Positions 53,380-64,000 of a stretch of 64,000 nt of DNA are shown here, one piece after another. The stretch is taken from assembly GCA_963682025.1 (NCBI GenBank), contig OY821521.1:196923526-196987525 (forward strand), read 5' to 3'. A program made the position numbers and the translations under genes. Positions within the stretch are counted from its first letter, which is position 1, and every line of letters begins with the position of its first letter. The stretch comes from Cordilura impudica. Taxonomy: Eukaryota; Arthropoda; Insecta; Diptera; Scathophagidae. The notes under the pieces are model-generated. The model saw nothing but the letters and a program-made list of their open reading frames with translations. It was not told the DNA's origin and did not search any database.

Positions 53380-55145
53380 TGTTAATTAAAGTAGGTTTAG
53401 TTAAACTTACGATCACTAACACTTTAACAAAATAAATAGTTTAAATGTTATTGGTGTTAGAATTTAACTCGGTATTAGAGTGGGTTTTTCTGATGTCAGT
53501 TAAACTTAGTTTAGTAAAAATAAAGTTTTTAACTATTAAAGTTTTTGGAAAGATTTTTTAGAATGTTAAGCAGTTAAACTTCCGATTATTAAGACGTTAC
53601 CCAAAAAGTTTGAAAGTGTTAAATCATCTGATTTTAACTAAGCTGACCTTAACTCGGTGTGATGTCAGTTAAACTTAGTTTAGTTAAACCAAAGTTAACT
53701 CTGTAGACCATGTTTTTGCTATGTCAGTTAAAGTTTTTAGTTAAACGCAGATTTAGTAGCATTTATAACTTTCAATATATTTGACTTAAGTCTTGAAAAC
53801 TGTGAGTTTAACTGAAATAAGTTTAATCGACATTCTAAAAACTTTGTCTTATAACTTTAAATTAAAGAGTTAAAAACTTGAGTTCAATCAATCTAAGTTT
53901 AACTGACATCCAAAAAACTTGTTCTTAGTAAATTAGTTTAAAGTTATGGACCGATTTTTTGGAATTTCAATTAAACTCAGTTTAGTTAAACTCACAATAC
54001 TTAATTCCTTAGCCAAATAGTTTGAAAGTTATAAGTTTTAAAAAATTTGAGTATAAGAAAACTAAGTTTAACTTGGTCTTAGAGCGAGTTTTTGGGATAT
54101 CAATTAAACGTAATTTAGTTAAACTCAAGTTATTAACTCTTTAGTCCAATAGCTAGAAGTTGTAAGACCAAATTTTTTAAATATCAATTAAACTCAGTTT
54201 GGTAAAACTCACGATTGTTAAAGCGTAAGGCATATATTTTAAACGTTATTGGTATTAAAAAAATATAAGTTTAACTAATCTAAGTTTAACTCGGTACTAA
54301 ATATTCGGATGTTAGTTAAACTCAAGTTTTAACTCTTATACCCCGTTTCCATAACACAATTCGTCACAGACGAACGAAAATTTGTATGAAGAACAAAAAC
54401 AAAATACACACAAATTTACGTTCGACTGTGACGAATTGTGTTATGGAAACAGGGTATCAAGTTAAATAGTTTAAAGTTGTATGACCAAGGCTATCAATCA
54501 GTTTAGTTAAACTCACGAAAATTAGCTTAAGTTATTGGTATTGAAAAATTTTAGTTTAAATAATCTAAGTTTAATTACAGCGAGTTTTGCTGATGTTAGT
54601 TAAACTAAGTTTAGTTAAACTGAAATATTAACTGAGTTTAATTAAGCTGAGTTTAGTTAAACTGAGTTTAATTATCATTTTCAAAAATTCGGCCTTATAG
54701 CTTCAAAGTATTTAAAAAAAAAAGGATAAAACTTTAGTTTAACTAAACTAAGTTAACTGACATCCTTAAAACTGGCTCTAAGGCCGAGTTAACAAAGCTT
54801 AGTTCAATTCAGATTATTCAACAATTATAACTTTCAAACAAATTGGTTAAAGTTTTAATAACCGCAAATTTAATAAAACTGAGTTTTAATAATATTCTAA
54901 AAATCATTTCAAAAACTTTAAACTATTTGATTAGATAGTTAACAATTTTAGTTTAACTAAAGTAAGTTTAACTGATATCACAAAAACTCACTCTAATAAC
55001 TTTTAAGCTATTTGGCTAAAGTGTCAATAAACATGAATTTAACTAAACTGAGTTTAATTGACATGCCCAAAATTTGGCCTTATAACTTTTAAACTATTCG
55101 ACTAAGAGCGAAATTCTAGAATGCCAGCTAAACTTAGCTTAATTA
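53380..55145. repeat. Array of palindromic AGTTTAACTAAACT-type repeats
   Basis: A core of the type GTTAAACTTAGTTTAGTT recurs in both orientations roughly every 60-110 bp through 1.7 kb. Cores usually adjoin GATGTCA or TGACATC, with TTTAAGTTATAAG-like spacers. Neighbouring cores could pair as stems. Units are diverged and unequal in length. The same array reappears at 63455 to the window end. No ORF. Confidence 0.8.
54341..54454. mobile_element. 114-bp hairpin MITE inside the palindromic array
   Basis: Starts CCCCGTTTCCATAACACAAT and ends with its inverse (to AAACAGGG at 54454); arms of about 45 bp. TA lies on both sides (54339-54340, 54455-54456). The array sequence reads through when it is removed. 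Very short, no ORF. Confidence 0.82.
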
Positions 55146-55921
55146 TACTCTATACGACTATGTGGTCAGGGTATAATGACTTTGTGCTGATGTTTGTAAG
55201 TACCAAAAATATTTGACCTAGACCCATCTTTTATAATACCGATCGACTCAGAATCACTTTCTGAGCCGATTTAGCGATGTCCGTCCGTTCGTCTGTGTAT
55301 CTATGTAAACCTTGTAATCAAACTACAGGCCGCAAATACGACTTATTTTGATGAAATTTGGCATATAAGCTTCTATCGGCCATAGCATGAATGCAATTAA
55401 AAGTGGTGAAAATCGATGCATGTTCAGACCTAGTCCCCATACAAATAACACCTATGAAATCGACATACAATTCCCATAATATACAAATTATCATATACAT
55501 CTCGGTCAAATTGGGTTTGTGTGTGTTTATTACATCCATTAATCAGTAGTCCAAAAAAAAAAAAACCCTATAGGACCTATTTAGTCATAGCCCCCATATG
55601 AAGCTGATTCCCGATCTTCACTTAAATCTATCAAAAAACAAAAATATAGCACATTTCTCTAATTTGGTTGGTATATGCTTTTGCAAAAAAGTGACCTTAC
55701 TAAATATGGTCACGATCGGTCAATTTTTTGACCTAGTCCCCATATAAATATAGCATCCGATATGAACTTTTTCATATCCGAAGGCAAAAAAACTTGCCAC
55801 TTAAATTTGGTTTATGCTCATTTCCTATATCTAAATAGTTGAACCAAAGATATAGGCTCTTTAAACGCATAGTATAGGGTATCGTGTCAGTCTAGACCGA
55901 CTACAATTGTCTTACTTGTTT
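55146..55921 (+). repeat. Dispersed repeat R1, copy E (most complete)
   Basis: Runs from ATACTCTATACGACTATGTG to GTCTAGACCGACTACAATTG then TCTTACTTGTT, about 775 bp. It includes GTCCGTCCGTTCGTCTGTG, the TTTTGATGAAATTTGGCA block and CCCGATCTTCACTTAAATC. This copy serves as the reference for mapping the insertions in copies A and B. No coding capacity; a 73-codon minus ORF is rejected. Confidence 0.85.
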
Positions 55922-57564
55922 TTTATTATTATTATTGTTATAAGACAACCATGATTTTATAAATTAACAGGCTGTACATTTAAGGCTCGTTACTGACATT
56001 AGTATTAAATAATTAGTCAGTTTAAAGATATAAACTCATCAATGTGTTCAAAAAGGGATGAATTATTTATTACATTGTCTCTTACGTTTTTATCAATATT
56101 TGTTAGATTTATATAATTTTCAAGTTATCTTATAATATGTTTTTAAATTTTCAAATAAAAATTATACCTTCAAATAACCGGATAAACCCTTAAAAAGTAA
56201 TGTATAAAAAAAAAAAAAAAAAAATGAACAATTAGCACATGAAACAACCACCGAAATTGAGTCAAAGTCTCAGAAGAGCAGAGTTAAACTAAGTAAATAT
56301 TCACTGGAACTTGTGATGTTATTTAAAAAAAACATGTTGTGAAGCTGGAGGCTAAACAAAACAAGAAAAAACATTTTCAGCTTAATGAGAAGTGCGACAA
56401 AAGCGTACAACATCATTAAATTTGTTTACACTTGTTAAGTACTCAATTGAGCATTCAATTGTTATTAGAAGTTTAGGAAATAACAGTCTTAAAAACACAA
56501 AAAGAAAATGGCAGCTAAAAGCAGCATGAAATCATTTTTTTTTTTTTTTTTTTGTTATTTTTTAATTATTTTATGGCAACCCTGTAAAATTTTAATAACC
56601 ATACTTACAAGGAAGGTTTCATGGATGTGTCATAGAAGCACAAGAAAAAATAAGTGACCCGCATTTCTTTTAGCTACTCAATCTCATATTTAGGGGGTAA
56701 AAAAAAAAAGGTACCAATAAACGGCCGTTTTTCGTTTTTTGTTGATTTTTTACACTTGATTCAAAGAAAATATTATCAAATTGAACATGATATGAAAGGC
56801 ATCGGCAGGGTCTATCCAATCTATATAGATAAGACCGAAAGTACGTACATATGTTTGTTTGTAGCTTATAAGAGGCCAAACCATTGGACCGATCTTCTAC
56901 AGGGTCACCTCTCCACTTCCCCTATTATGAATAAAAATTCCTTCGGAAAAAAATTCGATGGGAAAAAAGTAGTTATTCTCAATGCACTTGATTTTGGTTT
57001 TTTTTCTCAAAAAATTTTCCTTGCAAAATGGACGGGAGTTCACATAAAAATGTAAGAAGTATTTTGATAAAACAAAATTTAAATAAAAAAATTAATATTT
57101 TTTTGTTCTTGTAGGTTGAAGACCACAAATAAAGCCCTACTTCAACTTTTGTTAACATTAATGAAAGCCAATTCACGCATTGATTGCGTTTTTCATAGAT
57201 TCAGCCCGCGATTGACTTCTAGCAATCCTTTAGCTATTTCCTTGTTGTTATTCTACAACACCAATTGCCCCCAAAAGTGCTCGCATCTTTAAAATAAATT
57301 TATTTTCGTTTGCACACACAAAAAAAAAAAAAAAATAGAAAATTAATTGTCAATAAGCAAAGCAACTGGCTTTGAAATTCGATGATGCCACTTATTCGAT
57401 GATGCCACTTTATAATTGGAGGATTTTTTTTTTTCGAGAAAAGTATTTTCTGTGAGGTAGAAATTCCTTGAGAATATTCGTAATTGGGCTGAATATATTA
57501 TAGCATATATGTGACTGGAAAGGGAAAGACTTGACACTTTGTACGACTTCATCAGATATTAATA
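55922..57564. other. Non-coding interval
   Basis: Poly-A at 56206-56224 and poly-T at 56536-56553. A 133-codon ORF at 56654-57055 has no recognisable domain and overlaps repeat-like sequence, so it is not called as a gene. Confidence 0.45.
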
Positions 57565-57953
57565 AAGGGTGATTTTTTAGCTATTATCTTTTTGGCAACA
57601 CTGGTTTAAACAGCTGACGCACGTTTCGTGTTTTGTTTCATTGTCAAACATCTTCAGTTTGGTCTATAATTTAACCATGAATCGTCTTACAAACGAACAA
57701 CGCTTGCAAGTTATTGAAGACAACATTGAAGCATTTATTCGTGAGATACCGGTCGAAATGTTGGAAAGAGCATGCCAAAATTGGACTAAGCGGATGGACC
57801 ATTTGAGGCGCAGTCACGGTCAACATTTGCATGAAATAATCTTCAAACATTAAATTATATGGACCGTACTATCGATTCAAATAAAGATTTCATGCATTTT
57901 TCTGAATTTTATGTGTTTTTTTTTTTTTGGAAAACTCTTAAAAAATCACCCTT
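57565..57953 (+). mobile_element. Internally deleted DD41D-type element (389 bp)
   Basis: Starts AAGGGTGATTTTTTAGCT and ends with the inverse AAAAAATCACCCTT, with TA on both sides (57563-57564, 57954-57955). It keeps the start and end of a mariner-type transposase gene joined in frame. It is a different subfamily from the copies at 7160 and 34128, judged by its ends and C-terminus. Confidence 0.88.
57677..57853 (+). pseudogene. In-frame fusion of transposase N- and C-termini (58 codons)
   Basis: ATG at 57677 reads MNRLTNEQRLQVIE, the usual N-terminus, directly followed by DNIEAFIREIPVEMLERACQ and ending SHGQHLHEIIFKH, the usual C-terminus. Everything between, including the helix-turn-helix and the whole catalytic domain, is deleted. 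ATTGAAG-type microhomology at the junction (57714-57736) suggests gap-repair or slippage. The short ORF is intact and could in principle be translated. Confidence 0.8.
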
Positions 57954-57984
57954 TATAAGTAGTCAAATAAAAAATGGGCGGAAT

Positions 57985-58085
57985 AGGATTATTGGGCGTG
58001 GCACCTCCCATACAAAAAATATGAAGTACTATGAAAACGACAGCCTTGAAACTATTGCCAAGTACATTAATTACCAATGTTAGAG
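57985..58085 (+). repeat. Second copy of the GGGCGTGGCACCTCCCAT repeat
   Basis: TTGGGCGTGGCACCTCCCAT onward matches 6356 onward. Similarity fades after TACATTAATTACCAATGTTA. Non-coding. Confidence 0.5.
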
Positions 58086-58744
58086 GTCGTTGAAAATATG
58101 AACGGAATTGCCAAAAATCAAAAATCGCCAAAACGGAAAGTCGCGAAAATAGAAATGTTCCAAATCAAAAATTGGCAAAATCAAAAAATCGCCAAAATAA
58201 AATTCTTAGTTCAAGGCCAATCAATAAGTGTTGCCGGATTTAATTTAGAAAATCCAAGTTTTTCTCATGGGCTTATGTAGCTTACTCCAAAGTAGGAATG
58301 CCAGAAAATTTGATAATTTTTGCACCGAATGAAAAGAAATATTGTATGTCAGCAATAAAATAAAATAAATAAATAAAAAAAAATATAAAATAAATTAAAT
58401 AAGATGGTTTAATGTACAATACAACGTCGTAGGAAAAATTGATTATGAAAACATACATGTCAACAAGTCTCGGTAAGTCGATAACATAGCTTTTTTTCAT
58501 AGTATTTAAAAATTTAATTTACTACCAATCTGAAAAAATATATGATCCCCAATCGATAAACCCGCGACGTTTCAATTGAAGAGCAACCTTTTCATTTGGC
58601 TAGAATATAATTCGAGGACGGTCCTAGAACAACCCGACCTGATGTAGGGGTGGCGTCAGTAGTTTGAAAAAAATTTCCTTAGTGAAACTTAAAACATATG
58701 TTATGTATTGAAATATATTGAAACGTCTAAATCCGAGCTAGATA

Positions 58745-59835
58745 CTACTCTATGCGAGTCTGGTTCTTCGTTTGCGACTATAAAATATTGGGTGGCAGAG
58801 TTTAAACGAGGCCGTACAAGTTGTCAACGAAATGATAGACTTATCAAAAAGTACTATACATCACAATAAGACGCGAAAATTTGAAGATTAGAAAGCTGTC
58901 CGCAAGATGAGTGCCCCGTTTGTCCACAAGAGAACAAAAACAGCGTCGAGAAGATATTTCAAAAGAGTGTTTGGCGATGTTCAACCGCAATAAAGTCGAG
59001 TTTTTACGTCGGGTCCATCACTTCACACCTGAGTTGACTGAAATGTGAGAATAGTGTAGAAAGAAGGCGAAGACAGTACCATCTACAGGCAAGGTTATGG
59101 CGTCTATTTTTTAGGGATGCGCGTGGAATACTTTTTAAATTCTTTCTTTTAATTTATACTCTCTGTCGTGGGTCAACCCCATTCCCCCTTATCCAATTGA
59201 TCTGAAACTTGCCCAATAGTCTTGTTGTGAAGAACGATTAATTTTAGGGTAGTCACGCACAGTCACGGAGTGATCTAAATGTCATTTGCCCTCATCCAAT
59301 CCATCTGAAACTTGGTCCATACACTTGCTGTGAAAAACGGATTAACTTTGACTTAGCCACGCACAGTCACGCACAGTCAAGGAGAGACTTAAAACGGATT
59401 TCGCCTCATCCGATCGATCTGAAACTTTGTCCATAGACTTGTTGTGGCCAAAGATTAATTTTAAGGTAGTCATACACAGTCACGCTTAGTCACGCACAGT
59501 CACAGAGATATTCAAAACTCATACGCATAAGGAAAGAAAGAGTTTTAATAAAAACTTTTATGTTATGGGTTAGATTATTAGCGAAAATTAAATTATTTTT
59601 CATCAAAACAATGCATCAGTTCCAAGAATTAAAGATCCAATTGATTCATCACGCAACTTAGTCATCACCTTAGTCATCTCTCGTATTAGCTTATGTCTCA
59701 AAACTTAAAAAAATGGCTCGGTCGTAAAAGATTCGCCAACAAAATGAGGAGATCGAGTCCGCGGTAGATGACTATGACCATTGAATATCGCTGGGAAAAG
59801 TGGGTCTAGCTAAAAGCAGATTATGTTGAGAAAAA
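58745..59835 (+). pseudogene. mariner transposase (SETMAR-like group), split by a minisatellite
   Basis: Reads SGSSFATIKYWVAEFKRGRT (58760), SARWVPRLL-like, then REDISKECLAMFNRNKVEFL (58950) and KAKTVPS-GKVMAS-FWDARG (59065-59120). After the minisatellite (59187-59517), remnants of the second Asp motif (FFIKTMH for FHQDNAP, near 59600) and LKKWLGRKRFANK with YRWEKWV and LKADYVEK (59705-59830) complete the C-terminus. Frameshifts and stops throughout. Confidence 0.78.
59187..59517 (+). repeat. Three-unit minisatellite with CACGCACAGT motifs
   Basis: Three diverged units of about 105-115 bp start CCTTATCCAATTGATCTGAA, CCTCATCCAATCCATCTGAA and CCTCATCCGATCGATCTGAA. Each ends with one to three copies of AGTCACGCACAGTCA. 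It lies exactly between the two halves of the mariner relic and has no coding capacity. Confidence 0.8.
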
Positions 59836-59985
59836 AAAAAAGAAAAGTTGTTGTAGGACCGCCCTGGCAATACCATAAACAAAAAAAATCATTAGCAACA
59901 ACTAATTTTTAATTCTTAGTATTTAAAAATTAATTCTCATAAAATTTATGTCAATATTCCGTAGTTCTAAGTAAAATGGATGATT

Positions 59986-60075
59986 TCGCCCCGGTAGGTG
60001 AGTAGGTAGCGTGCTCGCCTATCATGCGGGGGGACGTGGGTTCGATTCCCACCAGAGGCTTTGGTCTGTTGCTGC

Positions 60076-60110
<35 letters not shown>

Positions 60111-60171
60111 AGCCAAAATTAGAATCTGCAGACAAGCCACTCGGCTTCGCGGAACTAGGCTTAAAAAAAAA
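59986..60171 (+). mobile_element. tRNA-Asp-like SINE, copy 1
   Basis: The head GGTAGGTGAGTAGGTAGCGT has an A-box-like segment. The anticodon stem CTCGC/GCGGG closes the loop CTATCAT (anticodon ATC). GTGGGTTCGATTCCCAC forms the T arm with a perfect B box. The body holds a long poly-A run, AGAATCTGCAGACAAGCCAC and GGAACTAGGC, ending in poly-A. The acceptor stem does not pair, so this is a SINE and not a functional tRNA gene. The anticodon region resembles tRNA-Asp (GTC to ATC). Confidence 0.8.
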
Positions 60172-60583
60172 TTTGTTCAAAGTTCAAAAGCTGTTAAAAG
60201 TTTTTTTCGTGTTACAATTTTATCGATCTCATTCCTTGTCTCTATTTTTGTAATATAAATTATCAAAAACTGCAGCCTTAGGTGCCTTTTTACTAACAAC
60301 TACTATAAAGTAATATAAAATATAAGTGGTTGTTGAAAAAAAATTATGTATCACTGGTACCAATTTTTCCTTTATTTACCACAAATCGCTGGGAAAAATG
60401 GGTCTAGCTAAAAGCAGATTATGTTGAGAAAAAAAAAAAAAAGTTGTTGTGGGACCGCCCTGGCAATACAATAAACAAAAAAAATCATAAGCAACAACTA
60501 ATTTTTAATTCTTAGTATTTAAAAATTAATTCTCATAAAATTTATGTCAATATTCCGTAGTTCTAAGTAAAATGGATGATTTA

Positions 60584-60746
60584 AGCGCTCCCGGTAGGTG
60601 AGTAGGTAGCGTGCTCGCCTATCATGCGGGGGTCGTGGGTTCGATTCCCACCAGAGGCTTTGGTCTGTTGCTGCGAAAAAAACAAAAACTAGCCAAAATT
60701 AGAATCTGCAGACAAGGCTTCGCGGAACTAGGCTTAAAAAAAAAAT
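60584..60746 (+). mobile_element. tRNA-Asp-like SINE, copy 2
   Basis: Same head and body as copy 1 as part of the tandem duplication. It has a shorter A run and lacks ~12 bp of the body. The start GCGCTCCCGGTAGGTGAG is better preserved than in copy 1. Confidence 0.8.
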
Positions 60747-60967
60747 TTGTTCAAAGTTCAAAAGCTATTAAAAGTTTTTTTCGTGGTACAATTTTATCGA
60801 TCTCATTCCTTGTCTCTATTTTTGTAATATAAATTATCAAAAACAGCAGCCTTAGGTGCCTTTTGACTAACAACTACTATAAAGTAATATAAAATATAAG
60901 TACTGAGGTTGTTGAAAAAAAAAAAATTATGTATCACTGGTACCAATTTTTCCTTTATTTGCCACAA

Positions 60968-62345
60968 AGTGCTAGAAAAATGACTAGCACTCTTTAAGAC
61001 TAACAAAATGTATAAAGAAAATTATTAAAGTCCTTGGAACTGATGTTTATTTTTACTAATATTTAAATTTCTGCGCCAAAGTAAACACACTGAACAAGTA
61101 AATATGCAAATAAATTGCAAACATGATGGAGTAAATATGAATAAACAAATAAAAACAAAATAACAACAGCAAAAACAACAACACATTACTTTTCTCAGGC
61201 AAAAGGTGTTTTCAACAGTGTACAAAGCACTACGATTACACATCACAGCACAACACAGCACAGCACATCACAGCACATCCTAGCGAAGAAACAAAACAGA
61301 GCAGAGCTAAGCTGAGCTGAATTTAGCAGAGTAATGAGTGTGTAGTGTAGTGTAGAATACTAAAGGCACTGCACAGTGGATGAAATGATGATAAATGAAA
61401 TATTCGCACGTCTATACACATCTTTGAATGGAAGCTTTGCTTGGCTCGTATCATAACTAAATCAGCATTTGATAATAGGGTTTTAAGAAACCCATTTTTA
61501 TGATGCCTGACAAACTACAACTAACCCCTAAAGTGCAAAAGCATGATGAGAAAAAAAACCAACCAGCCAGTCATCCAAACAACCAACCCAACCAACCATT
61601 CAACCTATAAAATAAATATGTTCAAAAACATAAAACATTTATTGACATTGTGGCCATGTGGTTGAGGTCTTTACTGCACACCACAAAACAACATACACAC
61701 GCACACACACAAACTCATTTATTTTGCAAACATAAGTAATACACTTACTTAGAAAAAGAAGAAGAAGAAAGTGGAGGTGGAGGTGATTGGGTGGCATGTC
61801 CTTATGATATGAAAGTTAAGTACAGAAATACAGGCATTTAAGTAAACAAGCTGCTTAAGCTGAATTTGTATTTATTCATGATACAATACAAAATCATATT
61901 TAAACACACCAACACATAAAGGCAAACACACATATACACACATATTTATATATACAATAAATGTATTTGGATTTGTGCGAACACAAAAAAAAAATATATC
62001 CATAAAAACAGCTTTATGCCTTCTACAGTCTACAGTCAAATCATTAGAAACTAAAAAAAAATTAGAAAAATTTTAATAACTCAAAAAACCAGGCACCGAA
62101 AACAACAGCTGTTTTTAAATAGAAGTAACTGTTGGAGAACTGATTCAAGTATACAATGTTGATCCTCGTGGACTAGTCTTTCAGAAAATGCTTTGATTTT
62201 TATAATTTTGATTTTTATTATATAGAGCCGATATAAAAAAGTTATCTTTTTTTGTTTATTTTTTCGAGCAAATATAAAAAGACGTGTAAAAAAATCTATT
62301 GAAAAATTTTTGGGCTTTTATTTTCCATTTATTTTTATTCATTTT
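60968..62345. other. Non-coding interval with simple repeats
   Basis: CACAGCA/CACATCA tract (61243-61280), AGCTGAGCTGA motifs and ACACACAT tracts near 61690 and 61925. No gene recognised. Confidence 0.5.
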
Positions 62346-62715
62346 TTAATTATTGACCAACCTACAGATGCAATGCATTGTGTTGATCTCAGGAAAATAG
62401 GTTATGGGAAGGAAGCTCTTACTGCCCCGAGGCGTAGAAAGAACTTTAGCACGAAGTCGCTGATCGTAAAGAATCTTTTCGCGTAGCAGTTCAATGACGT
62501 AATTTTTATTTTCACGCCAATATCTGAATGCTTCCTCTCTTGATCTGACTGCATCTTTGCAAGTCTGGTTAAACCAAGATTTTTGATTAGGGTTAGCCGA
62601 AATGTGCTTTGATTTAATGAATAATCCCATACCAAGCACTATTATTTTTTCCACCATTTTCGCAGCAGCATTAATATTTTTATCTAGAAAACAAATTTTC
62701 CAGTTGAAATGCTCG
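62346..62715 (-). pseudogene. LINE fragment: endonuclease-RT linker region
   Basis: Minus strand reads FNWKICFLDKNINAAAKMVE, then QKSWFNQTCKDAVRSREEAF and RYWRENKNYVIELLREKILY, ending with TPRGSKSFLP. PWFN..C..AVR.REEAFR.WR followed by GSKSFW is characteristic of the linker before the reverse transcriptase in jockey-like elements. It comes from a different LINE family from the element at 30866. No RT or ends. Confidence 0.7.
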
Positions 62716-62850
62716 AAGAAATTGTTGAACTCTTAGCCTTACGAGCCTTATCGTAAATATTAGCGCTTCATAGCTGGTGCTGAAATACTTGGAAGTAGAT
62801 AGTACGAAAAGGATGCGGAAATGGTGCAGTGAACCGAATTACCGAGAGGT

Positions 62851-63030
62851 GCGCTCCGGTAGGTGAGTAGGTAGCGTGATCGCCTATCGTGCGGGGGTCG
62901 TGGGTTCGATTTCCACTAGAGGCTTTGGTCTTTCGCTGCAAAACTAGCCAAATCCGGCTTATCCCTGGACCCAAAATTAGAATCTGCAGACAAGCCACTC
63001 GGCTTCACGGAACTAGGCTTAAAAAAAAAT
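62851..63030 (+). mobile_element. tRNA-Asp-like SINE, copy 3
   Basis: Head GCGCTCCGGTAGGTGAGTAG with the B-box GGTTCGATTTCC and the body including CTAGCCAAATCCGGCTTATC, which is replaced by a poly-A run in copy 1. It is the most complete body and independent of the tandem duplication, which shows real dispersal. Confidence 0.8.
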
Positions 63031-63454
63031 TTTGGAGAGCAAGCAGGCCATTCGAAATCAACGACATCATTCGAGCTTAACCATTCTTTCGTGAATTAAA
63101 AAAAAATAAATAAAAAAAAAAAAACAAAAAAAAAGTTAATATTTCCACTTCATACTTGCCAGTAAAAAATTTCAAAGCTCAATTTTTGGGGGTGTTTCCC
63201 AATAATTTTTTTTTAACCTATTTTTTTGCTAAAAAAAAATTAAAAAACAAAAAACCCTTTATTTTTACTCGAAGATATAACTCTTACGGCAAAGGAGGAT
63301 TTTATTTCAAATATGTCACTTTGGCGATAAAGGGCGTTAATTTTCTTCTGAAAATTAATTATTACTACGGTCTTTTTTTCAAAGAAGTAAGGACGAGTTT
63401 CTGGGATTAGTTATTTTTTATTAAAATCGCATTTCTAAACAATAATAATTTGAC
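63031..63454. other. A+T-rich spacer
   Basis: Poly-A runs. An 84-codon ORF at 63156-63410 has Phe/Lys-biased composition and no recognisable motif, so it is not called. Confidence 0.45.
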
Positions 63455-64000
63455 TAAGAGCGAATTGAACTTTGTTTAGTAACAGTCACGTGTTAAAAAA
63501 TCTGAGTTCAAAAAAAGTAAGTTTACCTGGCATTGCTTGAGTGTCTGAGATGTTAACTAGACATAGTTTAGTTAAACTCATGACTTTTAATACTTAATTG
63601 AAATATTTTTTAAGTTATAAGTGTTCAAAAATCGCAAGATTAACTAAACTTAGTTTAATGACATCACAAAAAATCTCTCTGAGTTTCTGGGATGTCAACT
63701 AAACTTAGTTTAGGTAAACTTACGATTTTTAATACTTTCGTTAAATATAGTTTAACTGACATCACAAAAGATTTATCTAAGTTTTGGGATGTCAACTAAA
63801 CTTAGTTTAGATAAACTTACGATTTCTAATACTCTAGTTAAATATTTATAAATTTAAGTTTAACTAAACTTAAGTTAACTAACATCAATAAAAATATCGG
63901 TCTGAGTTTCTGGGATCTCAACTAAACTTAGTTTAGTTATACTCGCGTTTTCTAAAACTCTAATTAAATATTTTTTTAAGTTATAAAATCTAAATTTAAC
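63455..64000. repeat. Second palindromic AGTTTAACTAAACT-type array, running off the window
   Basis: Four units begin at 63549, 63691, 63788 and 63914 with GATGT(C/T)AACTA-type sequence, each followed by AAACTTAGTTTAG-type cores and an inverse core. Units of about 95-140 bp are more regular than in 53380-55145. The array continues beyond base 64000. Confidence 0.8.

Larger units (their letters stand above)
59788..60967 (+). repeat. ~598-bp tandem duplication
   Basis: TCGCTGGGAAAA...GTCTAGCTAAAAGC at 59788 restarts at 60386. Each unit contains the last codons of the mariner transposase, a unique segment, one SINE copy and TTTTTCCTTTATTT(A/G)CCACAAA at the end. The copies differ mainly in poly-A lengths and a few short indels, so the duplication is recent. 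Confidence 0.92.

Noticed and set aside
56654..57055. 133-codon plus-strand ORF
   Set aside because: No motif recognised, Lys/Phe-biased segments from poly-A/T runs, and overlap with repeat-like DNA.
59991..60660. Possible functional tRNA-Asp genes
   Set aside because: The B box and anticodon stem fit, but the acceptor stem does not pair and the sequence continues into a repeated poly-A-ended body, so these are SINE heads.
63156..63410. 84-codon ORF
   Set aside because: Low-complexity composition and no recognisable domain or context.
1..64000. LTR retrotransposons or integrated viral sequences
   Set aside because: No paired LTRs, gag/protease/integrase motifs or viral genes were seen on either strand.

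Overview
This window looks like a piece of an insect genome, most likely a higher fly (Diptera). The sequence is strongly A+T-rich, with long poly-A and poly-T runs and (CA)n, (CAA)n and (GA)n tracts. It is packed with Tc1, mariner, DD41D, Tigger, hAT, Harbinger-like, Helitron-like, SINE and non-LTR elements of the kinds found in dipteran genomes. No conserved single-copy host gene was recognised. The window is best read as repeat-rich intergenic or intronic DNA.

Layout. 413-5286: three elements abut end to end: a Tc1-like transposon, an element with ~580-bp terminal inverted repeats and an unusual DDE-type transposase, and a Helitron-like copy. 5570-8457: two fold-back or dispersed repeats and a DD41D (rosa-type) mariner relative. 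10388-12275: a dispersed repeat (called R1 here) carrying a Harbinger-like insertion. 12401-14024: Helitron-like copy and a decayed Tc1. 14541-19306: R1 split by a hAT and a Tc1, the Tc1 itself split by a Helitron-like copy and a MITE. 19693-23040: Tigger/pogo element and a CGGBP1-type hAT relic. 25720-29105: IS630-type and mariner relics. 30401-36595: R1, a jockey-like LINE with two Helitron-like insertions, a second DD41D copy and smaller relics. 38723-42922: Tigger fragments split by two large fold-back elements. 50889-64000: R1 copies, palindromic satellite-like arrays, an internally deleted DD41D element, a mariner split by a minisatellite, and a tandem duplication carrying a tRNA-Asp-like SINE.

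The exception to this decay is 43848-49180. A four-exon gene encodes a 507-residue protein with a SAM-like N-terminus. It is followed only 14 bases after its stop codon by an intact, intronless 800-residue ORF. That ORF has two N-terminal C2H2 fingers and a transposase-like body with candidate D300, D389 and E635. Seven 86-bp hairpin-bearing tandem repeats lie ~470 bp downstream, and a 14-bp inverted match (43608 / 50429) may mark element ends. Either this is a potentially active two-gene DNA transposon, possibly CMC/TNP2-like, or a domesticated bicistronic locus.

All family names come from motif recognition by eye; no database search was possible.
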